DNA of 64,000 nucleotides from Bacteroidales bacterium (GCA_016281015.1 JAEEHS010000033.1:31814-95813), one strand, 5' to 3'. Shown: positions 36,484 through 46,213, counted from the stretch's first letter. Numbers and translations: made by a program. Notes: generated by a model from the letters alone, not told the origin.

Positions 36484-37361
36484 TGCACAGGGCCGGATTC
36501 GTCAATATCATCGGGAACCCGAATGTCGGCAAGTCCACGCTGATGAACGCCCTGGTGGGTGAAAAACTGTCCATCGTCACGGCGAAGGCGCAGACGACGC
36601 GCCACCGGATCATGGGCATTGTCAACGGAGCGGATTTCCAGATCGTCTATTCGGACACGCCGGGCATCCTGAAGCCCAGCTACCGGCTCCAGCAGAGCAT
36701 GCTGAACTTCGTGGACACGGCCATCGGGGACGCGGACATCATCCTGTATGTCACCGACACCGTCGAAAAGGCGGACAAGAACGACGCCTACATCGAAAAG
36801 CTCCGGAAGGTGGACTGCCCGGTGGTGGTGGTCATCAACAAGATCGACCTTTCCTCGCAGGAAAAGGTGGTCGCGCTGATGCAGTGGTGGAAGAACGAGC
36901 TTCCCAAGGCCGAGATCATCCCGGCTTCGGCCCAGGAGCATTTCAACCTGGAGAGCATCCTGGAGGCGGTTTCATCCCGTCTGCCGGAGGCGCCGGCGTG
37001 GTTCGACAAGGACCAGTTCACGGACAAGAACCTGCGCTTTTTCGCTTCGGAAATCCTGCGGGAGAAGATCTTCCTCAACTACGCCGAGGAAATTCCCTAC
37101 AGCTGCCAGGTGGAGATCGAGGCCTTCCATGAAGGAGAGGACCGCTATGAGATCAGTGCGGTCATCTATGTGATGCGGGACAGCCAGAAAGGCATCCTCA
37201 TCGGCAAGGGCGGCGCGATGCTCAAGAAAGTGGGGACCCAGGCCCGGCTGGAGATGGAGGATTTCTTCCAGAAGAAGGTGTTCCTGTCGACCTTTGTGAA
37301 AGTGGACCCCGACTGGCGGGAATCCCGCAAGGAGCTCCGCCGTTTCGGATACGAATTCTAA
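36483..37361 (+). CDS. era: GTPase Era
   Basis: Essential GTPase that binds the 3' end of 16S rRNA during 30S assembly. The 292-aa protein shows G1 GNPNVGKST (about 10-18), G3 DTPGI (about 59), G4 NKIDL (about 119), and the C-terminal KH domain with VIYVMRDSQKGILIGKGGAM (about 220-240). Overlaps the pseudouridine synthase stop by 1 nt; both act on rRNA. Confidence 0.97.
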   Translation: MHRAGFVNIIGNPNVGKSTLMNALVGEKLSIVTAKAQTTRHRIMGIVNGADFQIVYSDTPGILKPSYRLQQSMLNFVDTAIGDADIILYVTDTVEKADKNDAYIEKLRKVDCPVVVVINKIDLSSQEKVVALMQWWKNELPKAEIIPASAQEHFNLESILEAVSSRLPEAPAWFDKDQFTDKNLRFFASEILREKIFLNYAEEIPYSCQVEIEAFHEGEDRYEISAVIYVMRDSQKGILIGKGGAMLKKVGTQARLEMEDFFQKKVFLSTFVKVDPDWRESRKELRRFGYEF

Positions 37362-37371
37362 AATAGTCATT

Positions 37372-40092
37372 ATGAGCGAAGAATGGGACGATATTGAAAA
37401 GCAGCCGGAAGAGCCCGAGGAGCAGGAAGAGCAGCTGGTGGACGAGACGGCGGCGGACAGCGGCAAGTTCTCCCGCCTGCTGGGGGATGACAGCCGGAAG
37501 TTCAAGCTCTCCGGCATGTTCAAGGACTGGTTCCTGGACTACGCCTCCTACGTGATCCTGCAACGGGCGGTGCCGCACATCGTGGACGGGCTCAAGCCGG
37601 TCCAGCGAAGGGTGCTGCATGCGATGTACAAGATGGACGACGGGCGCTACACGAAGGTGGCGAACATCGTCGGACAGGCCATGCAGTACCATCCGCACGG
37701 AGATGCGTCCATCCTCGGCGCCCTTGTCCAGCTCGGGCAAAAAGGCTTCGCCGTGGACTGCCAGGGAAACTGGGGCAACATCCTCACCGGCGACTCGAAC
37801 GCCGCCGCACGTTACATCGAGGCGCGGCTGTCGCGCTTTGCCAAGGAGGTGATTTTCGACCCGAAACTGACCCATTGGATGACTTCCTACGACGGCCGCA
37901 ACCAGGAGCCGACCGAACTGCCGGTGCGTTTCCCGCTGCTGCTGGCCCAGGGGACCGAAGGCATCGCCGTCGGCATGGCCTCGAAAATCCTGCCGCACAA
38001 TTTCAACGAACTCATCGACGCGTCCATCGCCATCCTCAAGGGAGAGCCCTACGACATCTATCCGGACTTCCCGACGGGGGGCCTTGCGGACTGCTCCAAA
38101 TACAATAATGGCCGCCGGGGCGGCCAGGTCAAGGTCCGTGCGCGGATCGAGAAGGTGGACAAATCCACCGTCACCATCACGGAAATCCCGTATGGGAAGA
38201 CCTCCCACATGCTGATTGACAGCATCCTCAAGGCCAAGGACAAGGGCAAGATCAAGATCAAGAAAATCGAGGACATGACCACGGAGAAGGTCGAGATCGT
38301 CATCCATCTCCCGAACGACGTGTCCCCGGACAAGACCATCGACGCCCTGTATGCCTTCACGGACTGCGAAACGACCATCAACCCGAACGCCTGCGTCATC
38401 AAGGAAGACAAGCCGCAGTTCCTCTCAGTGGGTGAAATCCTCGAGTACGACACCTTCCATACGAAAGAGTTGCTGGGCCGGGGGCTGGAAATCAAGCTCG
38501 GCGAACTGGAAGAGCAGTGGCACTACGACTCCCTGGAGCGCATCTTCTTCGAAAACCGGATCTATAAGGTCCTGGAACAGAACCAGATGAGCTGGGAAGA
38601 GCAGCTTGACGACATCTTCTCCCAGATGAAGCAGTACCAGGACCTCCTCCACCGGGAAATCACGATGGACGATATCCTGAAGCTGGTGGAAAAACCGGTC
38701 AGGAAAATCTCCAAGTTCGACACCAAGGCCCTGGACGAAAAGATCTACGCCCTGGAGGACGAGATGGCCAAGGTGCGGGAGAATCTGGCCCAGCTGACCC
38801 AGTACACCATCGACTGGTTCCGCTCGCTGAAGAAGAAATACGGCGCCGCATTCCCGCGCCAGACGGAAATCACGTCCCTGGAGACGATTGCGGCCACCAA
38901 GGTCGTCGCCAACAACGCCAAACTCTACGCCAACCTCGCGGAGGGCTTCGTCGGAACCGGCCTGAAACGGGACGACGGCGGCGAACTCATCGGCGAATGC
39001 TCCGACCTGAGCGAAGTCATCGTCATCGGGCGCGACGGCCGCTACCGGGTCACGAAAGTCTCCGACAAGGCCTTCTTCTGGAAGGACCTGATTTATGCCG
39101 GCGTCTTCCACCGGGGCGATGCGCGGACCATCTACAACGTGATTTACCGGGACGGCGAGACCGGCGTCCATTACGCCAAGCGCTTCGCCATCACCTCCAT
39201 CACCCGGGACAACGACTACGACATCACGATGGGGAGCGAAGGGTCCCGGATTCTCTGGTTCACGGTCAACCACAACGGGGAAGCCGAGACCGTGCGGATC
39301 AACCTCCGCCCGCGCAAGGGCTTGAAAAAGACATCGCTGGAATACGACTTCTCGGCCCTCGCGATCAAGGGACGCGCCTCCAGGGGCAACCTCGTCACCA
39401 AGTATCCGGTCGCGAAGATCGCGCTGAAGAGCCGCGGAACCACCACCCTCGGCGGGAAGGACATCTGGTACGACGCCGACATCCAGCGCCTCAACGAGGA
39501 CGGCCGCGGGCAGTATCTGGGACAGTTCTCCGGCGAGGACCGGGTGCTGGCCATCTTCGCCGACGGCAGTTACTACACGACGAGCTACGACCTGGTGAAC
39601 AAATACCAGGGCGACGTGGTGCGGATCGAGAAATTCGACCCGGGCCTGACCTGGACGGTCCTGTACTGGGACAATGGTGCCAAGGCGTTCTATATCAAGC
39701 GTTTCTCCTTCACGGAATCCAACAACTCCCCGGTCCTGTTCATTTCCGAGGCCAAGGGCTCGCGCCTGGTGGACCTCTCCTCCGACCTCCATCCGCAGGT
39801 CAAGCTCCGCTTCGGCGGAAAGAACGAAGGAAGGGAGGAGGAAACGCTTGATGCCGAGAGCTTTATCGCCAAGAAGGGGCTCGCGGCGAAGGGCAAGAAG
39901 TGCTCGTCGCTGGAACTCGCCGCCGTGGAGTTCGGCGAGCCGCTCCCGGAGAGCGAGGCGGAGGAAGAGGCGGAGGCGGAAATCGCCGCTGAGCCGGAGA
40001 TCCCACAGGAGCCGGAGATCCCGCAGGAGCAGCCTCCGGTAGAGCCGGAGCCCCCGGTGGACCCGGATGACTGGGAGCCGACCCTGTTCTAA
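37372..40092 (+). CDS. parC: DNA topoisomerase IV subunit A (ParC-type)
   Basis: The 906-aa A subunit of a type IIA topoisomerase. An acidic N-terminal 35 residues precede the breakage-reunion domain (DYASYVILQRAVPHIVDGLK, about 55-75). The catalytic Tyr is in AARYIEARLS (about 146). A beta-propeller C-terminal domain follows from about 540, and the tail is Glu/Pro-rich (EPEIPQEPEIPQEQ). Sequence features and context favour topoisomerase IV over gyrase. The quinolone-contact loop reads HPHGDASILG, with Ala and Gly where E. coli ParC has Ser80 and Glu84. No parE neighbour is present. Confidence 0.9.
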   Translation: MSEEWDDIEKQPEEPEEQEEQLVDETAADSGKFSRLLGDDSRKFKLSGMFKDWFLDYASYVILQRAVPHIVDGLKPVQRRVLHAMYKMDDGRYTKVANIVGQAMQYHPHGDASILGALVQLGQKGFAVDCQGNWGNILTGDSNAAARYIEARLSRFAKEVIFDPKLTHWMTSYDGRNQEPTELPVRFPLLLAQGTEGIAVGMASKILPHNFNELIDASIAILKGEPYDIYPDFPTGGLADCSKYNNGRRGGQVKVRARIEKVDKSTVTITEIPYGKTSHMLIDSILKAKDKGKIKIKKIEDMTTEKVEIVIHLPNDVSPDKTIDALYAFTDCETTINPNACVIKEDKPQFLSVGEILEYDTFHTKELLGRGLEIKLGELEEQWHYDSLERIFFENRIYKVLEQNQMSWEEQLDDIFSQMKQYQDLLHREITMDDILKLVEKPVRKISKFDTKALDEKIYALEDEMAKVRENLAQLTQYTIDWFRSLKKKYGAAFPRQTEITSLETIAATKVVANNAKLYANLAEGFVGTGLKRDDGGELIGECSDLSEVIVIGRDGRYRVTKVSDKAFFWKDLIYAGVFHRGDARTIYNVIYRDGETGVHYAKRFAITSITRDNDYDITMGSEGSRILWFTVNHNGEAETVRINLRPRKGLKKTSLEYDFSALAIKGRASRGNLVTKYPVAKIALKSRGTTTLGGKDIWYDADIQRLNEDGRGQYLGQFSGEDRVLAIFADGSYYTTSYDLVNKYQGDVVRIEKFDPGLTWTVLYWDNGAKAFYIKRFSFTESNNSPVLFISEAKGSRLVDLSSDLHPQVKLRFGGKNEGREEETLDAESFIAKKGLAAKGKKCSSLELAAVEFGEPLPESEAEEEAEAEIAAEPEIPQEPEIPQEQPPVEPEPPVDPDDWEPTLF

Positions 40093-40102
40093 GCCTTTGA
40101 CA

Positions 40103-40594
40103 ATGAGAAAACTACTCCTGATATTGAGTCTTATGGGAAGCATGCTGTCCGGCTGCGGGGCCGCGGCGCCACGGGGCGCCGAAAGCGATGTGCTGGTCTA
40201 TTGCAGCTATTCCGCCACCCACCATGGCGGCCTGGGAAAAGATTACTGCGAACTCATTGCCGACCCCGGACAGAAGCCGAAAGTCGTGGTGCGCCTCCAT
40301 CAGGGGAACCACCTGGACCCCGGCGAAGTGAACGGGGATTTCACGGTCCGGAAAGCCGTCGTGGCCGATCTCCAAAAGCAATTGGAGGACGCGAACGTGC
40401 GTGCGCTCAACGGCTATCAGGTGGATGAGCAGATGATGGGCGGGACGACCTACCGGATCTACATGGAGTATGCTTCCGGCGAAAAGGTCAACGCCGTCTG
40501 GTTCGGCCATGACATCAAGCGGGAAGCGCTCGCCGCTTACAGTCTGATTGAGCGTTTCTTCCAACCCTGGGTCCAGCAATGCTCCTCGCACTGA
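40103..40594 (+). CDS. Small lipoprotein of unknown function
   Basis: A 163-aa protein with a lipoprotein signal (SLMGSMLSGCG, Cys at about 16) and a compact, mixed alpha/beta mature part (CSYSATHHGGLGKDYCELI...). The family is not recognised. It starts 10 nt after parC and its end overlaps aroK by 16 nt in another frame, so it is part of the same operon. Start at ATG 40103 because the track start lies within parC. Confidence 0.75.
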   Translation: MRKLLLILSLMGSMLSGCGAAAPRGAESDVLVYCSYSATHHGGLGKDYCELIADPGQKPKVVVRLHQGNHLDPGEVNGDFTVRKAVVADLQKQLEDANVRALNGYQVDEQMMGGTTYRIYMEYASGEKVNAVWFGHDIKREALAAYSLIERFFQPWVQQCSSH

Positions 40595-41094
40595 CCGGCA
40601 TGATGGGAAGCGGAAAGTCCACCGTAGGGGCCCTCGTGGCCGATGCGCTGGGCTGTCCGTTCGTGGACCTGGATGAGGAGATTACCCGCCGGGAAGGACG
40701 GAGTATTCCCGAGATCTTTGCTTCGGAAGGAGAAGAAGCCTTCCGGAAGGTGGAAGAGCAGACCCTGAAGGATCTTCTCCGGCGCTACGGCGGTCCGCCG
40801 GACGACGCCCCCCGGGCCGTCCTTTCACTCGGCGGCGGGACGGTGTCCACTCCGGGGGTGGCGGCGCTCGTGAAGGAAAAAACGCTCTGCATCTACCTGC
40901 GCGCTTCGGCCCCCGTCCTCGAAGAGCGGCTATCGGCAGAGAAGGACAGCCGGCCGATGCTGCGGCAGCACTCCGTGGGGGAACTGCTGGACAGGCGGGA
41001 AAAAGACTACCTCGCTGCGGCACAGATTGTCCTGGACACAGACGGGGTGGACGCCTTGGAAATCGCCGATGAAATCCTGATTTCCTGTCTGTAA
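40579..41094 (+). CDS. aroK: Shikimate kinase
   Basis: Phosphorylates shikimate in aromatic amino acid synthesis. The 171-aa protein has the P-loop GMMGSGKST (about 7-15), the shikimate-binding DLDEEITRREG (about 31-41) and GGGTVSTPG (about 88). Normal length. Last gene of the exbB operon; a terminator follows. Confidence 0.95.
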   Translation: MLLALTGMMGSGKSTVGALVADALGCPFVDLDEEITRREGRSIPEIFASEGEEAFRKVEEQTLKDLLRRYGGPPDDAPRAVLSLGGGTVSTPGVAALVKEKTLCIYLRASAPVLEERLSAEKDSRPMLRQHSVGELLDRREKDYLAAAQIVLDTDGVDALEIADEILISCL

Positions 41095-41097
41095 ATG

Positions 41098-41128
41098 AGC
41101 AAAATGATTCATTTTTTGCTGTTTTTTT
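41098..41128 (+). terminator. Intrinsic terminator of the exbB-aroK operon
   Basis: AGCAAAATGA pairs with TCATTTTTTGCT (A/T-rich stem), followed by GTTTTTTT. Begins 4 nt after the aroK stop. Confidence 0.65.
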
Positions 41129-41147
41129 AAATTTTTTTGCGAAAGAA

Positions 41148-41179
41148 TTTGCTTATTTGCTTGAAATAGCGTAAATTGG
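41148..41179 (+). promoter_or_regulatory. Promoter of the histone-H1-like gene
   Basis: -33 TTTG (41148-41151), 20-nt spacer, -7 TAAATTGG (41172-41179, one mismatch to TAnnTTTG), leaving an AT-rich leader of about 50 nt. Confidence 0.6.
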
Positions 41180-41232
41180 CCGTCGCGTTTTGATAAAACA
41201 CCAATACAATAAACCACTAACAAACCAAAATT

Positions 41233-41388
41233 ATGGAAAAGATCATTGCTGAAATCAAAGCTCAGATCAACGCTATCTGCGCCGACATCGACAAGGTGGA
41301 CAACAAGGCTGCCAAGGCCCGCGTCCGCAAAGCTACCCTCGCCCTCGAGAAGATTGGCAAGGAGTATCGCAAAGTCAGCGTTAAGTAA
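41233..41388 (+). CDS. Histone H1-like DNA-binding protein, 51 aa
   Basis: Too short for the ORF track. It reads MEKIIAEIKAQINAICADID, followed by NKAAKARVRKATLALEKIGK and ends EYRKVSVK. This fits the short histone H1/Hc1-like proteins of Bacteroidetes (RARKASLALEK...FRKLS in relatives). It is Lys/Ala-rich and helical, likely nucleoid-associated. It stands alone with its own promoter and a strong terminator, which suggests high expression. Confidence 0.88.
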   Translation: MEKIIAEIKAQINAICADIDKVDNKAAKARVRKATLALEKIGKEYRKVSVK

Positions 41389-41408
41389 CTGAGATACAGC
41401 GTTTGCTG

Positions 41409-41436
41409 AGCCGTTCCTTTGGGGACGGCTTTTTTT
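41409..41436 (+). terminator. Intrinsic terminator of the histone-H1-like gene
   Basis: AGCCGTTCC-TTTG-GGGACGGCT (9-bp stem with one G-T pair) followed by six or seven T residues. Confidence 0.9.
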
Positions 41437-41492
41437 GTGCCTATTTCCTCAAAAAAACTATAATAAAAAATATAACTTTTTAAGTTTTTTTC

Positions 41493-41500
41493 TACATTTG
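41493..41500 (+). promoter_or_regulatory. -7 box of the transporter-SusCD operon
   Basis: TACATTTG, exact TAnnTTTG match, 31 nt upstream of the transporter ATG. The region before it is almost pure A/T and shows no -33 TTTG at the normal distance, as expected of a promoter needing an activator. Confidence 0.6.
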
Positions 41501-41531
41501 TGATTACTAAGGTAATAACACGTTATTCGAG

Positions 41532-42908
41532 ATGAGTTTTTTATCGTTTTTTAAGAATGAGCTCCCCGCCAACATCCCCCAGGTGAGCGCGGAGAAAGTA
41601 GACAAGACTTACAAAAGACTGAGAATCCAGACCTTCCTGGCCGCGACCTTCGGCTACGCCCTCTACTACGTGTGCCGTCTGTCGATGGGTGTGATGAAGC
41701 AGCCGCTGATCGACGCGGGCCTTTTGAACGCCACCCAGCTCGGTATCATCGGCGCCTGCCTGTACTGGGCCTATGCCGTCGGCAAGTTCGTCAACGGTTT
41801 CCTCGCTGACGGGGCCAACATCAAACGTTTCATGGCCGCGGGCCTCGTCGCCTCGGTGGCGATGAACTTCATCATGGGCATCCTCGGGGTGAGCGCCCTG
41901 AACGGCGCCATGGCCAATTCCACGCTCTTTATCGCCTTCGCGGTCTGCTGGGCCATCAACGGATGGGCCCAGTCCATGGGAGCGCCGCCCGCCATCATCT
42001 CGCTCTCGCGCTGGTTCCCCCTGCGGATCCGCGGCACCTTCTACGGCTTCTTCAGTTCTTCCCACAATATCGGCGAAGGACTCTCCTTTGTATTCGTGAG
42101 CGCGCTCGTGGCCGCATTCGGCTGGAAATGGGGCTTCTTCGGAGCGGCCCTCGCCGGCATCCTCGGCGTCGTGATCGTCGTCTTCTTCCTCCACAACAGC
42201 ACGGAGAGCAAGGGACTTCCCTCCATCGAAACCCTCGCGGGCGAAGCGCAGCCCCAAGAGGTTTCCGCCAGTGAAAAACGCGCCCAGACCCGCCGCATGC
42301 AGGCCGCCGTCATCCGGAACCCCGGTGTCTGGATCCTCGCCGCGGCCAGCGCCTTCATGTACATGAGCCGCTATGCCATCAACGAATGGGGCATCATCTT
42401 CCTCCAGGAAGCACGGGGCTACTCGCTCACCGAAGCGGGCGCCATCGTCGGCATCAACCCGATTTTCGGCATCCTCGGCACGGTCTTCTCCGGCTGGCTG
42501 TCGGACGCTGTCTTCAAGGGCGACCGCAAGTACCCGGCCTTTGTCGCCGGCATCCTGGAAGCCATCGCCCTGGTCCTGTTCCTCTTCGGCGGACCCCAGA
42601 AATGGGTCGCCATCCTGTCCATGGTCCTCTTCGGGGTCGCCATCGGCGTACTGATCAGCTTCGTGGGCGGCCTGATGGCCATTGACCTCGTTCCCCGCCA
42701 GGCCACCGGCGCCGCCCTCGGCATCGTGGGCATGGCCTCCTACGCCGCAGCCGGACTGCAGAACGTCGTGACCGGAGTGCTGCTGGACAACCACATCGTG
42801 GACGGTGTCCATGATTTCACCTACGCCAGCTGGTTCTGGATCGGCTCGGCGGTCGTTTCCTTCCTCCTTCCGATCCTGAACTGGAAACGGAAACAGCAAG
42901 TCATCTAA
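41532..42908 (+). CDS. MFS transporter of the organophosphate:phosphate antiporter (GlpT/UhpT) type
   Basis: A 458-aa inner-membrane protein with 12 predicted helices. FGYALYYVCRLSMG (about 35-48) and AYAVGKFVNGFLADGANIKR (about 80-99) align with the GlpT pattern (YGFSKFIMGSVSDRSNPR), and a Trp/Gly-rich loop SRWFPLRIRGTFYG follows. This group exchanges glycerol-3-phosphate or sugar phosphates for inorganic phosphate. It is the first gene of the operon, with susC 18 nt downstream, so imported product and outer-membrane system are expressed together. Exact substrate is unknown. Confidence 0.88.
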   Translation: MSFLSFFKNELPANIPQVSAEKVDKTYKRLRIQTFLAATFGYALYYVCRLSMGVMKQPLIDAGLLNATQLGIIGACLYWAYAVGKFVNGFLADGANIKRFMAAGLVASVAMNFIMGILGVSALNGAMANSTLFIAFAVCWAINGWAQSMGAPPAIISLSRWFPLRIRGTFYGFFSSSHNIGEGLSFVFVSALVAAFGWKWGFFGAALAGILGVVIVVFFLHNSTESKGLPSIETLAGEAQPQEVSASEKRAQTRRMQAAVIRNPGVWILAAASAFMYMSRYAINEWGIIFLQEARGYSLTEAGAIVGINPIFGILGTVFSGWLSDAVFKGDRKYPAFVAGILEAIALVLFLFGGPQKWVAILSMVLFGVAIGVLISFVGGLMAIDLVPRQATGAALGIVGMASYAAAGLQNVVTGVLLDNHIVDGVHDFTYASWFWIGSAVVSFLLPILNWKRKQQVI

Positions 42909-42926
42909 TTCCTAATTTTAACCCAT

Positions 42927-45900
42927 ATGAACCACATGTTGAAACATTTGCTCACTGCGCTGCTTCTCCTGGTGACGGGAGCGGCGGCCGTGGCGCAGAC
43001 GACATGGCTCTGTGAGGGTGTTGTACGTGACAGCGCCGGGGAAGGCATCCCCGGCGTTGCCGTTATGGTCCCAAACGGGCCCAGCACCATTACCGACCTC
43101 GACGGCAAATTCTCCATCCGCGTCTCAGAGGGCGCGACGGTGGAATTTGTCTCCCTCGGGTATGAGACGCAGACGGTCGTCATCGCCGCTGAGCGCCGGC
43201 TGGACATCGTCCTCGCCGAAGAGACCACAGCGCTCGACGAAGTGGTCGTCGTCGGTTACGGTACCCAGAAAAAGGCCAACCTGACCGGCGCCGTCTCCGT
43301 CATCAAGGCAGACGAACTCAAAGACCGCTCGGCCCTCGATGTCGGCCACATGCTCCAGGGCTCCGTCCCGGGACTGAACGTCACCTCCGGTTCCGGCCGT
43401 CCCGGACAGGCTGCGACCCTGAACATCCGCGGATGGAACTCCATCAACGGAGGCTCCCCGCTCGTGCTGATCGACGGCGTGGAAGGTGACATCCAGTACA
43501 TCAACCCCGCCGACGTGGACAACATCTCCGTCATCAAGGACGCCGCCGCGGCGGCCATCTACGGTGCGAAAGGCTCCGCCGGTGTCATCCTCGTGACGAC
43601 GAAAAACGGCACCCGGGAGAAAGACGGACGTGCGAAAGTGAGCTACAGCGGCCGCTTCGGCCTCACCGCTCCCACGACCTCGACCGACTATGAAACCCGC
43701 GGTTACGACCACGTGTATCTGACGAACCTCTTCTGGGAGCGCTACAGCCCCGGTACCAAGTACGCCAATTACACGGAGCAGGACATGCAGGAACTCTGGG
43801 CCCGCCGGAACGACAAGGTGGAGGATCCCGCCCGCCCGTGGGTCGTCATCACCCAGGAGAATGGCCGCGACGTGTATAACTACTATGCCAATACGGACTG
43901 GTATCACGTCCTGTACAACGACATCAAGCCCACCACCAACCACATGATCACCCTGAGCGGCGCCACCGGAGCGATGAATTACCTGGTTTCCGGCGGCTAC
44001 CTCTACGAACAGGGTATGTTCAAGGACGACCCGGACCATTACAACCGGGTGAACCTCCGTGTCAAACTGGGCTTTGACGTGACTGACTGGCTCCGGATCG
44101 GTTCCAACCTGAGCTATTTCAACAGCTCCTACTTCTATCCGGGACAGGGCGGCATCAACAACAATTTCGCCAAGAGTACGGTCCATGTGCTGGCCAGCTA
44201 CCCGGCCATGAATCCGGACGGATCCAATATCTACACGACCAAGTACAATGGCTATGAGGCCATGGACGGTCTGTTGATGCTCCTGAACAGCGACCATTTC
44301 AACGAGGACAAGGTAGACAACCTGTCGGAGACCATCGACTTCACCATCACCCCGCTGAAGGGATTGAAGATCAAAGGAGACTACACCTATGCACTCAAGT
44401 ACAACCGCTACCTGAACCGCAGCGTAAACGGCACCTATTCCAAATACCCCGCTGAAATCCAGGTCAAGGACGACAACTCCGCCTTCTACGACCTTCTCAC
44501 CGAAAGTGCCAACACCAACATTTATCAGGCCTACAACCTTTACGCAACCTATGAACACAGTTTCGCCGAAGCCCACAACCTAAAGTTGATGGCCGGTGTG
44601 AACTACGAGACCCGCTGGATCAAGGATCTCGGCGCGAAAGGTTACAACCTCTACTCCACCGAACTCAACGACCAGGACCTGGTCGGTGCAGATCCGGCAG
44701 ACCCGGATGGTAAGAAGCGGATGGAGACCAGCGGCGGCCAAAACGAACTGAAGACCGCCGGTTACTTTGCCCGGTTGAACTATGACTACAAGGGAAGGTA
44801 TCTTTTGGAACTGAACGCCCGTTATGACGGCTCCTCCCGCTTCCTGCGGGGCAGCCGCTGGGTTTTCTCCCCTTCCGCTTCACTGGGTTGGAAAATCTCC
44901 GAAGAGTCGTTCTTCCAGCCTCTGAAAAGCTGGTGGGACAGCGCCAAGCTTCGTGTGTCCTTCGGTCAGCTGGGCAACCAGCAGCTGAGTGATTACTACC
45001 CGGCCATCCAGACCATCTCCACCGACGGCAAGTCGAGCTACCTGCTCGGCGGCGCCAACCTGCCCCAGGCGACGCTATCCGCCCCGGTATCCTCCGGACT
45101 GACTTGGGAACGCTCCATCCAGAGCAACGTCGGACTGGACCTTGGATTCTTCCAGAACCGCCTGACCTTCAGTGCAGAAGCCTACATCCGTGACACCAAA
45201 GACATGCTCACCGCCGGTGAGCCGCTGCCCGCCGTCTACGGCGCCAGCGTCCCGAAGGAGAACACCGCTGACCTCCGCACGAAGGGTTACGAACTGACCA
45301 TCGGATGGCGGGACACCCGGAGCCTGGCCGGCCGCGCCTTCCACTATGGCGCCAGCGTCGTTTTCAGTGACTATGTGTCCCATATCACCCGCTTCAACAA
45401 CCCCGACAAACTCTTCGCCAAGACCTACTGGGTCGGCCAGAAATACGGGGACATCTGGGGCTACCATGTAGACGGTCTCTTCGCCACCGATGCGGAAGCC
45501 GCCGCCTATACCGTGGACCAGTCCAAGGTGAATGACTCCCAGATCTTCCCCACCACGACCTCTTCCCCGAACGGCTTGTACGCAGGTGAAATGAAATTCG
45601 CCGACCTGGACGGGAACGGAAAAATTGACCAGGGCAATGAACGGGTCGGTGACAGCGGTGACTGGCAGGTTATCGGTAACAGCCAGCCCCGCTTCAACTA
45701 CGGTATCAACCTGAACGCCTCCTGGTTCGGCTTTGACCTGAGTCTATTCTTCCAGGGCATCGGCCGGATGGACTGGTATCCGCCGGCAGGATTCCGTTCC
45801 TTCTGGTTCCTCTACGACCGTCCCTACCAGACCTTCATCCCGCGGGACTTCCTCGACGACTGCTGGTCTCCTGAGAACCCCAATGCGTACTATCCGCGTC

Positions 45901-46202
45901 CTCACGGCTATGTGTCCATGTCGACCGCGCGTCCGCTGGGTGTCAACAATGACCGCTACCTCCAGAACATCGGTTACCTGCGCCTGAAGAACCTCACCTT
46001 CGGTTACACGCTTCCGGAAAGCCTCACCAAGAAGATCTCCATCCAGAAGTTACGCGTTTACTTCACCGGTGAAAACCTCTTCTACCTCGCCCCGGGCCTC
46101 CACGGGAAATTCGTGGATCCTGAAATGGCCCAGACCGGCGGAACGGGACGTATCTATCCCTGGCAGAAGAGCTTCAACATCGGCATCGATATCACCTTCT
46201 AA
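42927..46202 (+). CDS. susC: SusC-type TonB-dependent outer-membrane receptor
   Basis: A 1,091-aa receptor importing glycans across the outer membrane. Signal peptide at 1-24, a carboxypeptidase-regulatory-like domain at about 30-108, the SusC signature VVVGYGTQKKANLTGAVSVI (about 108-127), plug domain ending IKDAAAAAIYGAKGSAGVIL, then the beta-barrel. The C-terminus ends with an aromatic (ITF) as expected for barrel assembly. It overlaps the first possible susD start. Confidence 0.97.
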   Translation: MNHMLKHLLTALLLLVTGAAAVAQTTWLCEGVVRDSAGEGIPGVAVMVPNGPSTITDLDGKFSIRVSEGATVEFVSLGYETQTVVIAAERRLDIVLAEETTALDEVVVVGYGTQKKANLTGAVSVIKADELKDRSALDVGHMLQGSVPGLNVTSGSGRPGQAATLNIRGWNSINGGSPLVLIDGVEGDIQYINPADVDNISVIKDAAAAAIYGAKGSAGVILVTTKNGTREKDGRAKVSYSGRFGLTAPTTSTDYETRGYDHVYLTNLFWERYSPGTKYANYTEQDMQELWARRNDKVEDPARPWVVITQENGRDVYNYYANTDWYHVLYNDIKPTTNHMITLSGATGAMNYLVSGGYLYEQGMFKDDPDHYNRVNLRVKLGFDVTDWLRIGSNLSYFNSSYFYPGQGGINNNFAKSTVHVLASYPAMNPDGSNIYTTKYNGYEAMDGLLMLLNSDHFNEDKVDNLSETIDFTITPLKGLKIKGDYTYALKYNRYLNRSVNGTYSKYPAEIQVKDDNSAFYDLLTESANTNIYQAYNLYATYEHSFAEAHNLKLMAGVNYETRWIKDLGAKGYNLYSTELNDQDLVGADPADPDGKKRMETSGGQNELKTAGYFARLNYDYKGRYLLELNARYDGSSRFLRGSRWVFSPSASLGWKISEESFFQPLKSWWDSAKLRVSFGQLGNQQLSDYYPAIQTISTDGKSSYLLGGANLPQATLSAPVSSGLTWERSIQSNVGLDLGFFQNRLTFSAEAYIRDTKDMLTAGEPLPAVYGASVPKENTADLRTKGYELTIGWRDTRSLAGRAFHYGASVVFSDYVSHITRFNNPDKLFAKTYWVGQKYGDIWGYHVDGLFATDAEAAAYTVDQSKVNDSQIFPTTTSSPNGLYAGEMKFADLDGNGKIDQGNERVGDSGDWQVIGNSQPRFNYGINLNASWFGFDLSLFFQGIGRMDWYPPAGFRSFWFLYDRPYQTFIPRDFLDDCWSPENPNAYYPRPHGYVSMSTARPLGVNNDRYLQNIGYLRLKNLTFGYTLPESLTKKISIQKLRVYFTGENLFYLAPGLHGKFVDPEMAQTGGTGRIYPWQKSFNIGIDITF

Positions 46203-46213
46203 TGAATCCTGCC

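Noticed and set aside
41532-42908. Assigning the MFS gene as glpT
   Set aside because: It fits the organophosphate antiporter group, but substrate-specific residues for glycerol-3-phosphate cannot be verified here, so no symbol is given.
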